Positions 12,205 to 24,757 of a stretch of DNA of 64,000 nt are shown one piece after another. Position 1 is the stretch's first letter, and every line of letters begins with the position of its first letter. The stretch covers positions 8,330,001-8,394,000 of the forward strand of contig NC_050104.1 in NCBI RefSeq assembly GCF_902167145.1, given 5' to 3'. A program made the translations under genes and the position numbers. The notes under the pieces are model-generated. The model was given only the letters and a program-made list of their open reading frames with translations. It was not told the origin of the DNA and ran no database searches. The DNA comes from Zea mays (taxonomy: Eukaryota > Streptophyta > Magnoliopsida > Poales > Poaceae).

Positions 12205-13660
12205 CACTACCGGAATCCGGGCCTTTGCCGAGTGCCAGGAGCTTTTCCGAGTGCTTTTTGTCGGGCACTCGACAAAGAAGCCTTTGCCGAGAGCCGCACT
12301 CGGCAAAGTCCTGCTCTCGGCAACGAGCTCGTTTACCGAGTGTAGGACTCTCGGCACAGAAATACGCTCGGCAAAGACTTCTTTGCCGAGTGTCGAACAC
12401 TCGGCGAAGGCGGTGCTCGACAAAGGGCCGTCAGTGGCCATCTAAAGCTGACAGTCGTTAACCTTTACCGAGGGACGAGCGTTGACACTCGGCAAAGAAG
12501 ATTCTTTGTCGAGTGTCAACCAGCTGAATATTTTTATTTTTTTATTTTGCCAACCAAACTTTTTGTGGTATGTTCCTACACTATGTAGACCTACATGTAC
12601 CATTTTGGGACAATTATTACAGTGTTTTCTATAGCTAGTAGATTTAGTTCGTTTATTTGAATTTCTTTGGAAAATTCAGATTTGAACTGCAAGTCACTCG
12701 AAACTTGGAAAACCGTGCATGCAAAAATGATACCCATGCTATTTAGCACAAGTTACAACCAATTTCAGGAGCGGACCAGAAACTTCGAGCACCAAGCTCA
12801 CTAAACATGGTCGTGAACTTGCAATCCAACAGTTTCAGAAAATCATGAAACTTGTCCACATGTCATGATATCATATATAGAGGTTGTGATAAAAAATTGA
12901 GAATGTTTCGAGGAAGTTGTGAGACAGTATGTGTAGAAACCTAAGAGAACTACATTGAAACTATATGATTTCATGTGTAGTTCTCCTAGGTTTCTACACA
13001 TATTGTCTCACAACTTTCTCGAAACGTTATCAAATTTTTATCACAACCTCTACATACGATATCATGACATGTGGACAAGTTTCATGATTTTCTGACTTTG
13101 TTTGTGTTTTATACAATTTTTAAACAGCTGGATGACAAGTTCACGACCATGTTCAGTGAGCATGGTGCTCCAAGTTACCGGTCCCCTCCTAAAATCGGTC
13201 ATAACTTGTGCTAAATAGCATGAATATCATTTTTGCATGCACGGGTTTCCAAGTTTCGAGTGACTTGCAGTTCAAATTTGAATTTTCCGAAGAAATTCAA
13301 ATAAACGAACTAAATCTAATAGTTATAGAAAACACTTTTATAATTGTCCCAAAATGGTACATGTAGGTCTACACAGTGTAGGAACATACCACAAAAAGTT
13401 TGGTTGGAAAAAGAAAAAAATAAAAAATATACTTTGTCGAGTGTCCAAAAAAGACACCCGGCAAAGCTTTCTCTGCCGAGTGCGAGCTGGTGGGCACTCG
13501 GCAAAAACCCTAAGTTCAGTGTTTGCCGAGTGCCTGTCTGTCGGCACTCGGCAAAGAGGTCTTTGCCGAGTGCCAGATCCGTGGCACTCAGCAAAATATA
13601 TTTTTAAATTTTTAAAAAATTCTTTGCCGAGTGCCCGCGATCTGGCACTCGGCAAAGCCG
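12205..13660. repeat. CACTA 5' subterminal repeat region
   Basis: Copies of the 11-12 bp motif TTTGCCGAGTG(T/C) and its complement lie at 12220-12500 and 13435-13650, interrupted by the foldback. In characterised CACTA elements such arrays bind the element-encoded regulatory protein and define transposition competence. That function is inferred here. Confidence 0.85.
12525..13430. repeat. Long inverted repeat (foldback) inside CACTA 5' region
   Basis: The left arm (about 12540-12955) and right arm (about 12975-13412) are near-complementary over some 430 bp, with a loop of only about 20 bp (around TTGAAACTATATGATTTCA). Matching landmarks are CAAACTTTTTGTGGTATG in the left arm and its complement CATACCACAAAAAGTTTG in the right, plus GTAGAAACCTAAGAGAAC against GTTCTCCTAGGTTTCTAC. 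The right arm has about 25 extra bases near 13100-13125. Transcription would give a long hairpin RNA. Confidence 0.85.
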
Positions 13661-13689
13661 GTGAATATTACACCGACTGTCTTCCTCTT

Positions 13690-14045
13690 CTTCTCTTCGC
13701 TCACTCTGTCTCAATTCGAGAGCGTCGTTCTTCCCCCGATGCAGCACTGCCCCGCCGCCAGCCCGTGCCCCGCCACCACGCCGCCGCCCCGCGCGCCGCC
13801 GCCCCGGTGCCCTGCCGCCCGCGCGCTGCCGGCCACGCGCGCCTCCCCCATGCCCTGCTAGCCCCGTGCGCTGTCGCCCCCGCTCGCCGCGCCATCTCCG
13901 CCACTCCGGCTCTCGACCCCGTCAATCTCGCGCCATCCTCCCCGCTCCGGTCATCTCCGCCAACCACCGCCGCTCCGGCCATCTCCCCGTCGATCCCGCC
14001 CTCGACCCCGTAAATCTCGCGCCATCTCCACCATCCTCCCCGACT
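13690..14045 (+). other. GC-rich block upstream of the CACTA transposase
   Basis: This is about 350 bp of C-rich, CpG-rich sequence with Pro/Ala-rich reading in several frames. It lies between the subterminal repeats and the AT-rich leader of the transposase gene. Its position suits a promoter or untranslated first exon of the transposase gene, but I see no TATA box that settles this. Confidence 0.35.
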
Positions 14046-14256
14046 AAGGTGTACGATCTAATATGGTTATATGAAATTACATGTGATTGATTCGATTATT
14101 ATTAGGTTATATGAAATAATTACATATAGTTATATGTAGTTGATCTACATATGGTTATATGAAATTATTAGGTTTGATATTAAGTGATAGCACTCGACAC
14201 TCGGTAATGATTCGATTAAAATATAAATGTAGTTTGCATGTGGCTATGGAGTGGAT

Positions 14257-14259
14257 TGA

Positions 14260-14296
<37 letters not shown>

Positions 14297-14297
14297 A
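14257..14297. repeat. (TA)n(TG)n microsatellite
   Basis: A run of TA dinucleotides is followed by TG dinucleotides, in the leader of the CACTA transposase gene. Confidence 0.9.
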
Positions 14298-14432
14298 TTG
14301 TCGGCCATCGTGCCATTGAAATATGCGTGGTTGTCAGCCATCATGCTGATACTTTCATTTGCAGGTTTTATAAACCTCCCCGTGCAGGGGAGGTGCTGCC
14401 GAAATTTTCTATTGCTAGGCTTCTGTTAGAGG

Positions 14433-17400
14433 ATGGAGGACCGTGAGTGGATGTACGCGAGCCGTAGAGGAAGGAACGATGTCACCCCTGAATGGATTAG
14501 AAAGACCGATGATTTTGTGGAACGGGCATATGGCGAAGCTGCTAAAGGAGCGAGTCTAGTCCCATGCCCGTGTAGCAAATGTGCCAACCAGAAAAGAAAA
14601 CCAAAGAAGGTCATGGTAGAACATATTTGGAAGAATGGATTTACGTCGGGCTATACTCGGTAAATCTTTCATGGTGAAGCTCATCGTACGAGAGAGGAGG
14701 TGCTGAGACAACGTGTCGAGGATTATGATACCGATGCGGGGGTAGCGGATATATTGAACGACTATCACGAGGCACAGTACACGGGAGCATGTACGGATGA
14801 CGAGCCAGAGCCGAATGCAAAGGCGTTCTATGACATGTTTGACGCGGCACAAAAGCCACTTCACGGCCAGACAAAGGTTTCTCAACTGGATGCCATTGTG
14901 CGTGTAATGGCGTTCAAGTCGCAGTACAACATGAGTAGAGACACATTCGATGGCTTGTTGACGGTTATTGGGAGCCTGCTTCTGGATGATCACATTCTGC
15001 CAAAGAGCATGTACGAGGCACAGAAACTCCTTCGTGCACTCAAGATGACGTATGAGCAGATTCATGCTTGTCCGAAGGGCTGCGTGCTATTTACGAAAGA
15101 ATACACGGAGGCAAAGTACTGTCCCAAGTGTAAATCATCTAGGTTCATGGAGGTAGACTCTGGTGATGGACAGAAGAGGCAGCTCAACATCCCCTTGACA
15201 ATCCTATGACACCTTCCCTTCATACTGAGGATCCAGTGTCTATACATGACAGAGGAATCCGCGAAACAGATGACATGGCACAAAAATGGAAAACGATACA
15301 ATCCTGACAAGATGGTGCACGCATCCGATGGTGAAGCATGGAAACACTTTGATGCCATTCACCGTGAGAAAGTCGAAGAGGCTCGTAATGTACGTGTTGC
15401 GCTGGCCACAGATGGGTTCAATCCCTATGGAATGAGCGCTGCCCCGTACACATGTTGGCCCGTGTTTGTTATCCCAATCAATCTCCCCCGATGTGTGCTT
15501 TCAAAGGCAGAATATATTCGTGCCGTTGATAATTTCCGGACACCCGGGGAATAAAATGGGCGTGTACATGGAGCCTTTGATCAATAAATTGGTATGTGCC
15601 TGGGAGGAAGGGGTATGGACGTATGACCGAGCTACGAAGACAAACTTCAGAATGCATGTTTGGTACCAGTACTCCATGCATGACTTATCGACGTATGGGC
15701 TATTCTGCGCCTGGTGTGTTCACGGTAAGTTCCCATGCCCAGTTTGCAAGGAAGCTCTTAGGTTCATTTGGTTGAAAAAGGGTGGCAAATATTCGTCCTT
15801 CGATAAACATCGACAATTTCTCCCTCCTGACCATCCATTCCGCCTAGACATCAAGAACTTTATGAAAGGTGGCGTAGTGACAGACCGCCCACCTGCAACG
15901 ATGACTGGTGCCAAAATTCGTCAACAGATAGATGGGCTCGTGGCTAATACAGAAGGTGGTTTTGTGGGATATGGTGAGCAGCATATGTGGACACATAAGT
16001 TTGGCTTGACTCGGCTCCCCTATTATGACGACCTGCTCATTCCACACAACATTGACGTGATGCACACTGAAAAGAATGTTGTCGAGGCACTTTGGGCAAC
16101 AATTATGGACATTCCTGATAAGTCAAAGGATAATGTAAAGGCAAGAGTGGACCTGGCAGCGTTATGTGATAGACCAAACCAAGAGATGAAGTCGCCAAGT
16201 GGTGGAAAGACATGGAGAAGGCCTAAGGCCAATTTCGTCCTAAGCAGGGCCTAGAGGACGGAAGTATTTCAGTGGATCAAGATGTTGATGTTCCTTGATG
16301 GGTATGCAGCTAACCTGAGTAGGGGGTGAACTTATCTACTATGCGAGTCTTAGGGATGAAGAGTCATGACTTCCACATATGGATTGAACGGATTCTTCCT
16401 GTGATGGTTCGAGGCTATGTCTCTGATCATGCCTGGCTAGCGCTTTCATAGTTGAACTATTTCTTCCATCAGCTTTGTGCAAAAGAGTTATCTCGGACCG
16501 TGGTTGCAGACTTGGAAAGATTGGCTCCCGTGTTACTGTGTAAGCCGGAGAAGATATTTCCACCCGGCTTCTTCAATCCAATGCAGCATTTGATTCTTCA
16601 TCTCCCCTATGAGGCACGAATGGGGGGCCTATGCAGGGATGTTGGTGCTATCCAATCGAGAGATGTCTAAAGACTATTCGAAAGAAATGTAGAAATAAAT
16701 GCAAAATCGAGGCTTCCATTGCAGAGGCATACATTCTAGAGGAGGTGTCAAACTTCACAACAACTTATTATGGTGACAAACTGCCGAGCGTGCATAATCC
16801 ACCCCCTCGTTACAATGATGGTGGCAATGAATCGAACCTTAGCATATTTCGAGGCCAACTCGGAAGCACAAGTGGCTCGACCACCAAGACCCTGACACAT
16901 GAAGAATGGCGGCATATCATGCTATATGTATTGACCAACCTTGAAGAGGTGATGCCATACATGGAACAATTTCTTCATGAATTCTGTCGTCGATCAAGGG
17001 ACCCCACTCCACAGGAATATGACACTCTTCTTAGAAAGGGTGTGGGAAATGGATTGTCCAATTTCATTTCCTGGTTCAAACATAAGGTACGTGCTTAGTT
17101 TGTCAAAGAGATCCGTCTATGAACTCAATTTAGCATCTTTTAACTTATGAATACTTACAGGGCCAAAGAGATCTGTCTATGAGTGTCGAGTTGAGACAAG
17201 TAGCCAACGACTTTGCTTATAGGGTCAAGAAATATTCTGGGTATGACGTCAATGGATACCGTTTTCGCACAACAAACTACGACCAAAGTCGGCCCAATCA
17301 GAAAACAACGTGTTCTGGGGTCTTTACGCCCGGCCTTGATGATGTTGATTATTTTGGACGAATCAAAGAAATATATGAACTCAATTTTTATGGTTACAAA

Positions 17401-17943
17401 CCTCTTACTCCAGTGATATTCAAATGCCATTGGTTTGACCCTCAAGTGACGAGACGGACACATTCTAATCTTGGGATAGTCGAAATTCGACAAGATTCCA
17501 CCTTACCAGGAGACGATGTCTATATCGTGGCCTAACAGGCCACACAAGTGTATTATCTCCCATATGAGTGCCAAACGAAAGAACATATTAAGGGTTGGGA
17601 TGTTGTGTATAAGGTATCGCCGCACGGGATATTACCTGTTCCTAACGATGAAGATTATAACTTAGACCCGGACACATATGATGGAGAGTTCTTCCAAGAA
17701 GATGGGCTAGAAGGGTGATTTGAGATAGACTTAACCGAAGCTATCGGAATGGATGTAGATATTGAAATGGTTGTTGATGAGGAGGATGATGAGGTGCAAA
17801 ATGATAATGACTTAGTAATACTTGAAGGCAATGACATTAATGACGAACTTGCGCCTTTAGATGGTGTTGACTATGAAATGGTTGATAGTGATGATGAGAG
17901 TTATGATCCGGGTAACCCCAACACATATGAAGATTATTTTTAA
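14433..17943 (+). pseudogene. TNP2-type CACTA transposase, multiply disrupted
   Basis: The start ATG at 14433 opens the conserved CACTA transposase N-terminus (MEDREWMYASRR, then a CxCxxC zinc-like segment CPCSKC and the WxxxGF motif). The core follows (cysteine motif CPKC, the PYGMS..YTCWPV block, LFCAWCVHGKFPCPVC, and IPHNIDVMHTEKNV). The region known as DUF4218 spans about 16450-17098 (FFHQLCAKELSR, GDVGAI-like). A splice donor AAG|GTACGT at 17090 leads to a DUF4216-like exon (CSGVFTPGLDDVDYFGRI) and an acidic tail ending at 17943. It is inactivated by TAA at 14661, TGA at 15207, frameshifts near 15540 and 16650, TAG/TGA codons at 16252-16450, and TAA at 17533. The intact protein would bind the element ends and cut DNA in the nucleus. 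Confidence 0.9.
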
Positions 17944-18029
17944 TCGATGTAATGCTATATGACTTTTTATTTCGCACCTGTTTTTAAATACATCTATTTA
18001 TATGTGCTTATTTGTTTATTCTTAATTGC

Positions 18030-19560
18030 AGGTTGTTGGACAAATATGGTGGGCGGTTGGCTGAGGAGGAGGAGGGGAGGAGGAGCAGGACGACGGACAA
18101 GGCAGAGCAGGACGAGGCACAACAGGCGGCGCAGCAGGACGACCTTGTCCAGCAGCAAGCGACGTAACAGGACGACGACGACCAGCAGCAGGACGACGAT
18201 GAAGCTCAGCAGGCCGCCTCAGGTTCTGGCACCTCAGGTTCGAGGAGCGTCTACCTGTGAGGTCCCGCGAGTCTCCCTCAACGTCCCATACTTTGGGACA
18301 TGCGGCCACTAATTCGGCCGGATGGGGAGAGGTATGTAATTTTATGTTCTTCATTCTTGTTCATATTATGTGTTCAAAATCATAATATAAACTGATACTT
18401 TTTATTTATCACTTGGACAGGTCTTGGACGGTTGTGGATTATGCTGGGGGTCATCGTCGCAACCCCAATGGCATCCTCGGCCTGCTGTGCAGGGAACACT
18501 TCTCTGGACTAGTTGAGTACGCCGGAGTGACGAGCCCAGCCTACAGCTTCGACCACTACGCCGTCGCCCCTGATGCAGTAGACCGGGATGGCCAGGCATT
18601 CAATAACAAGGCGGAGCGGGTGAAGCAAGAGCCGTGTGTAAGTCTTAGTATAATGTAAAATATGTCGCATTCGTTGCACATTCTTGAAATAATGTATGGA
18701 TACATGGTTTTTGTGTGCAGGATTTCTTCAGATGCGAGGCTAGATACGAGGCTAGGGCGGATGTGGTGGCCACCACGAGCTGTAAGAAGCTCGTCGTGGA
18801 CATGCACTATGAGGCCCGAATCCAGGCCATCATCAGCTACCACGGCTCCATCCTTGGGGAGAAGGTGACCAAGCAGCAAGCCCGAACCATGTCGTTGACC
18901 AGGGACCAGTACCTGCAGGTAAAGTCATGCATGTTTGGTACCAGTACTCCATGCATAAATTTTATTTTATCTTCTGATATGCACTTTACGTGTTTATTTT
19001 GTAGATGATTCCACATTGGTGCGCCACACATCCTCTGTGTCGGGAGCAGATGGTTAATAGGTGGTGCTCGCCTGAGTGGGACGAGGCGCACAACGCTAGC
19101 CGGGAATGGCGTCTATTGATGCAAGATCCCTCCCACCGCCAAGGCAGCCAGAGTCTAGGCCAATATGCAGAAGCATGGGTACGCCCTCTTTTTTATTTAG
19201 GTATATAGCACTGGATTAGATATTTTATTTCTAACTATCTCGTTGGTTTTCTTGCAGTCGACGTCACATGGTGGCCGACCTTGCTCTATCTTCTCGGTCT
19301 ATGCTATGGCCCATAAGGGCAAGGCGACGTCCGACGTCACCTACAACCCGGATGACAGGCCCGAGGCCTACAACAACCCCGCCATCTATAGCCGCCTTCA
19401 TGACTACACCGCCATGTCGCAAGAGGTTCATGGCCCAAAATATGATCCGAGCACCGAGCAGATCGACCTCGATGTGCTCATGAGGGTCGGAGGAGGCAAG
19501 AGACATAGGCGGTACTCCCACTCTATCTCAGGTGTGATGATATTTGTGATGTATATGTGA
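18030..19560 (+). pseudogene. Second CACTA gene (Transposase_24 / TNPA-like), 3' truncated
   Basis: A multi-exon gene lies downstream of the transposase in the same orientation, as usual for CACTA elements. The exons include an Arg/Gln-rich N-terminal segment (18046-18330), 18420-18637 (WTVVDYAGGHRRNPNGILG), 18721-18918 (DFFRCEARYEARADV...), 19005-19178 (PHWCATHPLCREQM) and 19260-19530 (TSHGGRPCSIFSVYAMAHKGK, VTYNPDDRPEAYNNPAIY). Several junctions have GT-AG borders (for example CTGCAG|GTAAAG and TTGCAG|TCGACG). The family is the plant transposon protein that binds subterminal repeats. The gene stops shortly before the solo LTR at 19588, and the sequence after that LTR is already subterminal repeat, so the 3' exons are missing. 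Confidence 0.7.
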
Positions 19561-19587
19561 TATCTTTTGTTTGTTTGGATGGAATAT

Positions 19588-20885
19588 TGAAAGGGAATTA
19601 GGCTTACACCTATTTTCCTAATTGATTTTGGTGGTTGAATTGCCCAACACAAATAATTGGACTAACTAGTTTTGCTCTAGTGTATAAGTTATACAGGTGC
19701 CAAAGGTTCACACTTAGCCAATAAAAAGACCAAGAATTGGGTTCAACAAAGAGAGCAAGGGATAACCCCTGGTCTGGCGCACCGGACTATCCGGTGTGCC
19801 ACCGGACAGTGTCCGGTGCACCAGGGGACTTCACGCTGAACTCCTCACCTTCAGGAAAATCCAGAGGCGCTTCGCTATAATTCACCGGACTGTCCGGTGC
19901 TACACCAGACAGTGTCCGGTGCCCCAAGACTCAGCGTCTCTGAACTCGCCAGCTTCGGGAATTTGCTCCGCTATAATTCATCGGACATGTCCGGCGTACA
20001 CCGGACTGTCCGGTGAGCCAGCGGAGCAACGGCTACTTCGCGCCAACGGTCACCTGCAGCAGCAATTAATGCGCGCCAGAGCGCACAGAAGTCAGGCACG
20101 CGCGAAGTGGCGCACCGGACACTCTACAGTACATGTTCGGTGTGCCACCAGACATCAAGGCGGGCCCAACAGTCAGAGCTCCAACGGTCGGAATCCAACG
20201 GCCTGGTGACGTGGCTGGCGCATCGGACACTGTCCGGTGTGCACCGGACTGTCCGGTGCACCATGCGACAGACAGCCTCCACCAAACGGCTAGTTTGGTG
20301 GTTGGGGTTATAAATACCCCCAACCACCCCACATTCAAGATATCCAAGTTTTCACACTTCCAACCACTTACAAGAGCTAGGCATTCAATACAAGACACAC
20401 CCAAGTGATCAAATCCTCTCCCAATTCCACAAAAGCTTTAGTGACTAGTGAGAGTGATTTGTTGTGTTCTTTTGAGCTCTTGCGCTTGGATTGCTTTCTT
20501 CTTTCTCATTCTTTCTTGAGATCAATACTCACTTGTAACCGAGGCAAGAGACACCAATTGTGTGGTGGTCCTTGCGGGGAAGTTTTGTTCCTGGTTGATT
20601 TGAGAAGAGAAAGCTCACTCGGTCCGAGGGACCGTTTGAGAGAGGGAAGGGGTTGAAAAAGACCCAGCCTTTGTGGCCTCTTCAACGGGGAGTAGGTTTG
20701 CGAGAACCGAACCTCGGTAAAACAAATCCGTGTGTCACACTCTTTGTTCGCTTGCGATTTGTTTTGCACCCTCTCTCATGGACTCGTTTATATTTCTAAC
20801 GCTAACCCGGCTTGTAGTTGTGATTAACTTTGTAAATTTCAGTTTCGCCCTATTCACCCCCCCCCCCCCCTCTAGGCGACTTTCA
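19588..20885 (+). mobile_element. Solo LTR, TGAAAG...CTTTCA family (1298 bp)
   Basis: It starts TGAAAGGGAATTAGGC and ends CTAGGCGACTTTCA. The 5-bp target duplication AATAT is at 19583-19587 and 20886-20890. No internal domain is present, so it is a solo LTR left by recombination. TATAAAT at 20309-20315 in GGTTATAAATACCCCC gives its plus orientation. The U3 half is packed with CACCGGACTGTCCGGTG-type palindromes. It inserted into the 3' part of the CACTA element. Confidence 0.95.
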
Positions 20886-20992
20886 AATATAAAAACAAAT
20901 AAAAAAGATGTATACTGGTCACTTTGTCGAGTGTTACACTTGGCAAAGAGGGTCTTTGTCGAGTGTCAGGTCATAGCACTCGACAAAGTACC

Positions 20993-22287
20993 TGTCGGGG
21001 ACCATAATTAGGGGTACCCCCAAGACTCCTAAACTCGGCTGGTAACCACCATCAGCACAAAGCTGCAAAGGCCTGATGGGCGCGATTTAGGTCAAGGCTC
21101 CATCCACTCAAGAGACACGATCTCGCCTCATCCGAGCCCAGCCTCGGGCAAGAACAGCAGACCCAGGTGGATTCACGTCTCGCCCGAGGGTCTCCTCAAG
21201 CAACGGGCGCACCTCTGACTCGCCCGAGGCCCAGCTCGGGCAGGCTTCGCGGAGAAGCAACCTTGGCCAGATCGCCTCACCAACCGACCGTATCGCAGGA
21301 GCATTCAATGCAAGGATCGCCTGACACCTTATCCTGACGCGCGTTCCTCAGTCGACAGGGCCGAAGTGACCACAGTCATTTCGCCCCTCCACTGACTGAC
21401 CTGACAGGAAAACAGCGCCGCCTGCCCTGCTCCGACTGTTGTGCCACCCGCCAGGGTGAGGCTGACAGCAGGCAAGTCCAGCCTCAGGCGCCATAGGAAG
21501 CTCCGCCTCGCCCGACCCTAGGGCTCGGCCCCCGCCTCGACCTCGGACGACGGACTCCGCCTCGCCCGACCCAGGGCTCGGACTCAACCTCGACCTCGAA
21601 CGACGGACTCCGCCTCGCCCGACCCCAGGGCTCGGACTCAACCTCGACCTCGGACGACGGACTCCGCCTCGCCTGACCCCAGGGCTCGGACTCAACCTCG
21701 ACCTCGGAAGACGGTCTCCGCCTCGCCCGACCCTAGGGCTCGGACTCAACCTCAACCTCGGAAGACGGTCTCCGCCTCGCCCGACCCCAGGGCTCGGACT
21801 CAGCCTCGACCTCGGAGGACTCACCGCCTCGCCCGACCTCGGGCTCGGACCGACCACGCCGCAGGGGGGTACATCATTACCCTACCCCTAGCTAGCTCAG
21901 GCTACGGGGAACAAGACCGGCGTCCCATCTGGCTCGCCCCGGTAAACAAGTAATGATGGCACCCCGCGTGCTCCATGACGACGGCGGTTCTCAGCCCCTT
22001 ACGGAAGCAAGGAGACGTCAGCAAGGACCCGACAGCCCCGACAGCTGTGCTTCTACAGGGCTCAAGCGCTCCTCCGATGGCCACGACATCACATGAACAG
22101 GGCACCAACACCTCTCCAACAGCCACGTCGGCATGTACATAGGGCTCTGGCTCCTCTCTGCTAGACACGTTAGCACATTGCTACACTCCCCATTGTACAC
22201 CTGGGCCTTCTCCTTACGTCTATAAAAGGAAGGTCCAGGGCCCTCGTACAGGTGGTGGCCGCGCGGGAGAACGGGCTGATGGACAGA

Positions 22288-22318
<31 letters not shown>

Positions 22319-22496
22319 GCGAACGCTTGTAATCCCCTAATGCAAGCGCATCCGCCCTGGGTGCAGGATAACATGAGCCGCGGTTCCCTCTTTTGTTCCC
22401 CCTTGTGTTCCATCTCGCGCCGACCCATCTGGGCTGGGACACGCAACGACAATTTACTCGTCGGTCCAGGGACCCCCCGAGGTCGAAACGCCGACA
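20993..22496 (+). mobile_element. Solo LTR, Huck-like family (1504 bp), plus orientation
   Basis: It starts TGTCGGGGACCATAATTAGG and ends CGAAACGCCGACA, with 5-bp target duplication GTACC (20988-20992 and 22497-22501). It has the same structure as the LTRs at 4960-6620 and 56966-58473 but lies in the opposite orientation. TATAAAA is at 22221-22227. It carries tandem GC-rich units (CTCCGCCTCGCCCGACCC) at 21500-21830 and a CT dinucleotide run at 22288-22319. No internal domain is attached. Confidence 0.95.
22288..22319. repeat. (CT)n microsatellite in solo LTR
   Basis: This is a simple CTCTCTCT run in the R/U5 region of the solo LTR, absent from the other Huck-like LTRs of this window. Confidence 0.9.
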
Positions 22497-22935
22497 GTAC
22501 CAATACGTGGGCACCGGTATAGTTTCTTTGCCGAGTGTGCTGGCCCTGGCACTCGGCAAAGAGACACGCTTTGCCGAGTGCCACAGAGAGCACTCCGCAA
22601 AGAAGCCGACAAAGGGACCCGCTGACGGATCCTTTGCCGAGTGCCAGGGCCAGCACACTCGGCAAAGGTAACTTCTTTGCCGAGTGTCTCCTAATACACT
22701 CGGCAAAGACGCCGTCTCTGTCACCCCGGCGCCGTGACAGCGACTTTTCTTTGCCGAGTACTGCTTGGCACTCGGCAAAGTCTGTGCCGAGTGTCGAAAA
22801 AAATTACTCGGCAAAGAAGACTTTGCCGATGTACTGTTCGCCGAACCCTCATTGCTGAGTGCGACACCCGGCAAAGCCTTTACCGAGTGTTTTTCAGGCA
22901 GGCACTTGGCAAAGCGGTCGATTCCGGTAGTGATA

Positions 22936-24757
22936 TATATACGACGCTAGACATGCACCATGCATTACCACAAGCAAGTAAACACAAATTAAGTGCCGAA
23001 ACAGTGTGTTGTTAATGGAGTCATGATGGGCACGCTACGAGATCGATGATTGAGCTCCGCACATTGTAGCCCCTGCTTGCATTGTCTTGCAAGCCACGTA
23101 CTGCGCGCACCACCGAAACGCTTGTACATGTGGACGACGACGACGACATCACGTATTCACGTACGTACGCGACGCGAACTAGCTATAACACAGCGCGTAG
23201 AAGCGCATGTGCAGTGCAGTTTCACGCGCGTGGGTGGTACACGCAGTCTGTAGTAGTGTAGTGTAAGCAGCTGACCCTGACCTCTCGCATGTGAAACGAT
23301 GGAAGAACACTCGAATACAACAGCTCACTCGACGATCATGGTGCCGTACGCTTTCCGGGTACCACACCACGCGCTGCGGAGTACAGACGCGGAGAGAGAG
23401 AGGGGCTAGACACAGGAGGGGTGACGCCGGCGTGACGCTGAGAGTGAGTGAGCGCGCGCGCGCTGTTCTTCCGGCAGTTCTTGGCGGCAACGCTGCTGGA
23501 AGCAAAGCAAGCAAGCCCCCCACCCCGTGTGATCCCGCTCAATAACGTACTACGCTGTGATTGTTGGAACGTGCACGCATTATATTACAGAGACCGGCAA
23601 ATCAAAACCCGTGGCCGTGTGTCTGCATCCCAAAGGCCAAAGCTAAGCTAAAAACATTTCTATAGAGAGAGAGCACACTGAAGTTAGTTTCAAAGGTAAG
23701 CGATTTTCGGGTACAGTACAGTACAGCGCACTCCAACTCCAACAAGCTAGCGCGGGCGCGAACAAAATGGTCGGTCGGATCCCGTGCCGAGGACGTCGTC
23801 GTCGTCGACGAATAGTTATTGACCGCCGTATTGCCACAAGCTGACCTGAGCGTCTGACGGACGGTGGTCGGTCGGTCGTGATCCACAATCCACACAAAAG
23901 CTAATTACTGAAATTAAGAAGGTAGCTAGCACTCTCAGCATGACGTGATCATGAAGCATGCATGCATCGGGACGATCGACGACGATTATACAGGTAACCT
24001 ATGTTGCTTCCAGTTAATTACATGCGACTGATCGGCTAGCGGCCGGCCTAATCATGTCGCACCCCGCACCCAAGGGAAAATAACACAAAACACGCGCACC
24101 CTTCCGCGCGGCGGCATAACGTCGAAAAGGCGACGGCAAATTAAGCGTAGGGCGCAACAGCGTAGAGTATATCTGGAGTAGGAGAGTAGCTAGCTTATTA
24201 GCTAGTAGATGATGTGCGGAATTCCACCTCCCACCAACCCCCGGCCGCGCGGCCCAGCGAACACCGCCACTAAGCACGCTGATCGCGCTAATGGCGCACC
24301 AATGCAAGCAATGGCCAGCCTTGTGTTTTCACGCCAATGCAAGTGGGTGTCGCTTTAACCGAAAACTACGTCGTCGTCGTCGCCGGCCGATCGATCGTGT
24401 GATCCGGAGCCAACGACTTGGCCCGGCACGTCACCCCTTTTTTCTTCTTCCAGCGAGCTCTCTCCTGCCATGGAGGAGCGGTCAACTTTGCGACATCATT
24501 ACGCGCGCGTCCTCCTGACTGGTGATCAAGCAAGTCCAGCAGCCCGGCCACCTGAGCCTGATGCAGGCTATATATATATATACACCGTCCCATGCCATTG
24601 CCCGCCACAAACACAACCGAACGACGAAGCGTCCGACGATCCAATAGGGCCGGCTAGCAAGTGCATGCACACGCGTAGCAGCTAATAACTGCCTGTGTGA
24701 CATATAGAGAGGCAGCTACCGACTACCGTACGGTCGAGAGAGAGATAGCTTAGATCG
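22936..24757. promoter_or_regulatory. Upstream region of the phytocyanin gene
   Basis: I see no coding frame or transposon ends in this 1.8 kb. It contains many CATGCATG-like (RY) motifs (23956-23967, 24663-24670), GATCGATC runs, and a TATA stretch (TATATATATATA, 24570-24582) about 180 bp before the ATG, which is the likely core promoter. The composition (higher GC, low repeat content) is that of genic DNA. Confidence 0.5.

Larger units (their letters stand above)
12205..22932 (+). mobile_element. CACTA (En/Spm) transposon, 10.7 kb, with nested solo LTRs
   Basis: The left end CACTACCGGAATCCGGG and right end CGATTCCGGTAGTG form the terminal inverted repeats, flanked by the 3-bp target duplication ATA (12202-12204 and 22933-22935). 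Both ends carry dense subterminal repeats TTTGCCGAGTG in both orientations (12220-13660 and 20930-22910), the binding-site arrays known for CACTA elements. Inside are a TNP2-type transposase pseudogene, a second CACTA gene, a long foldback at 12525-13430, and two later solo LTR insertions (19588-20885 and 20993-22496). Without those, the element is about 7.9 kb. The transposase is broken, so it could move only with help. Confidence 0.95.

Noticed and set aside
12205..13660. Repeated TTTGCCGAGTG motifs as a CRISPR-like or satellite array
   Set aside because: The motifs occur in both orientations with irregular spacing inside paired CACTA ends, which is the known subterminal repeat pattern.
13354..14013. 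219-codon open frame rich in Pro/Ala/Arg
   Set aside because: It crosses CACTA subterminal repeats and a GC-rich block, and the opposite strand is also open. This is composition rather than a gene.
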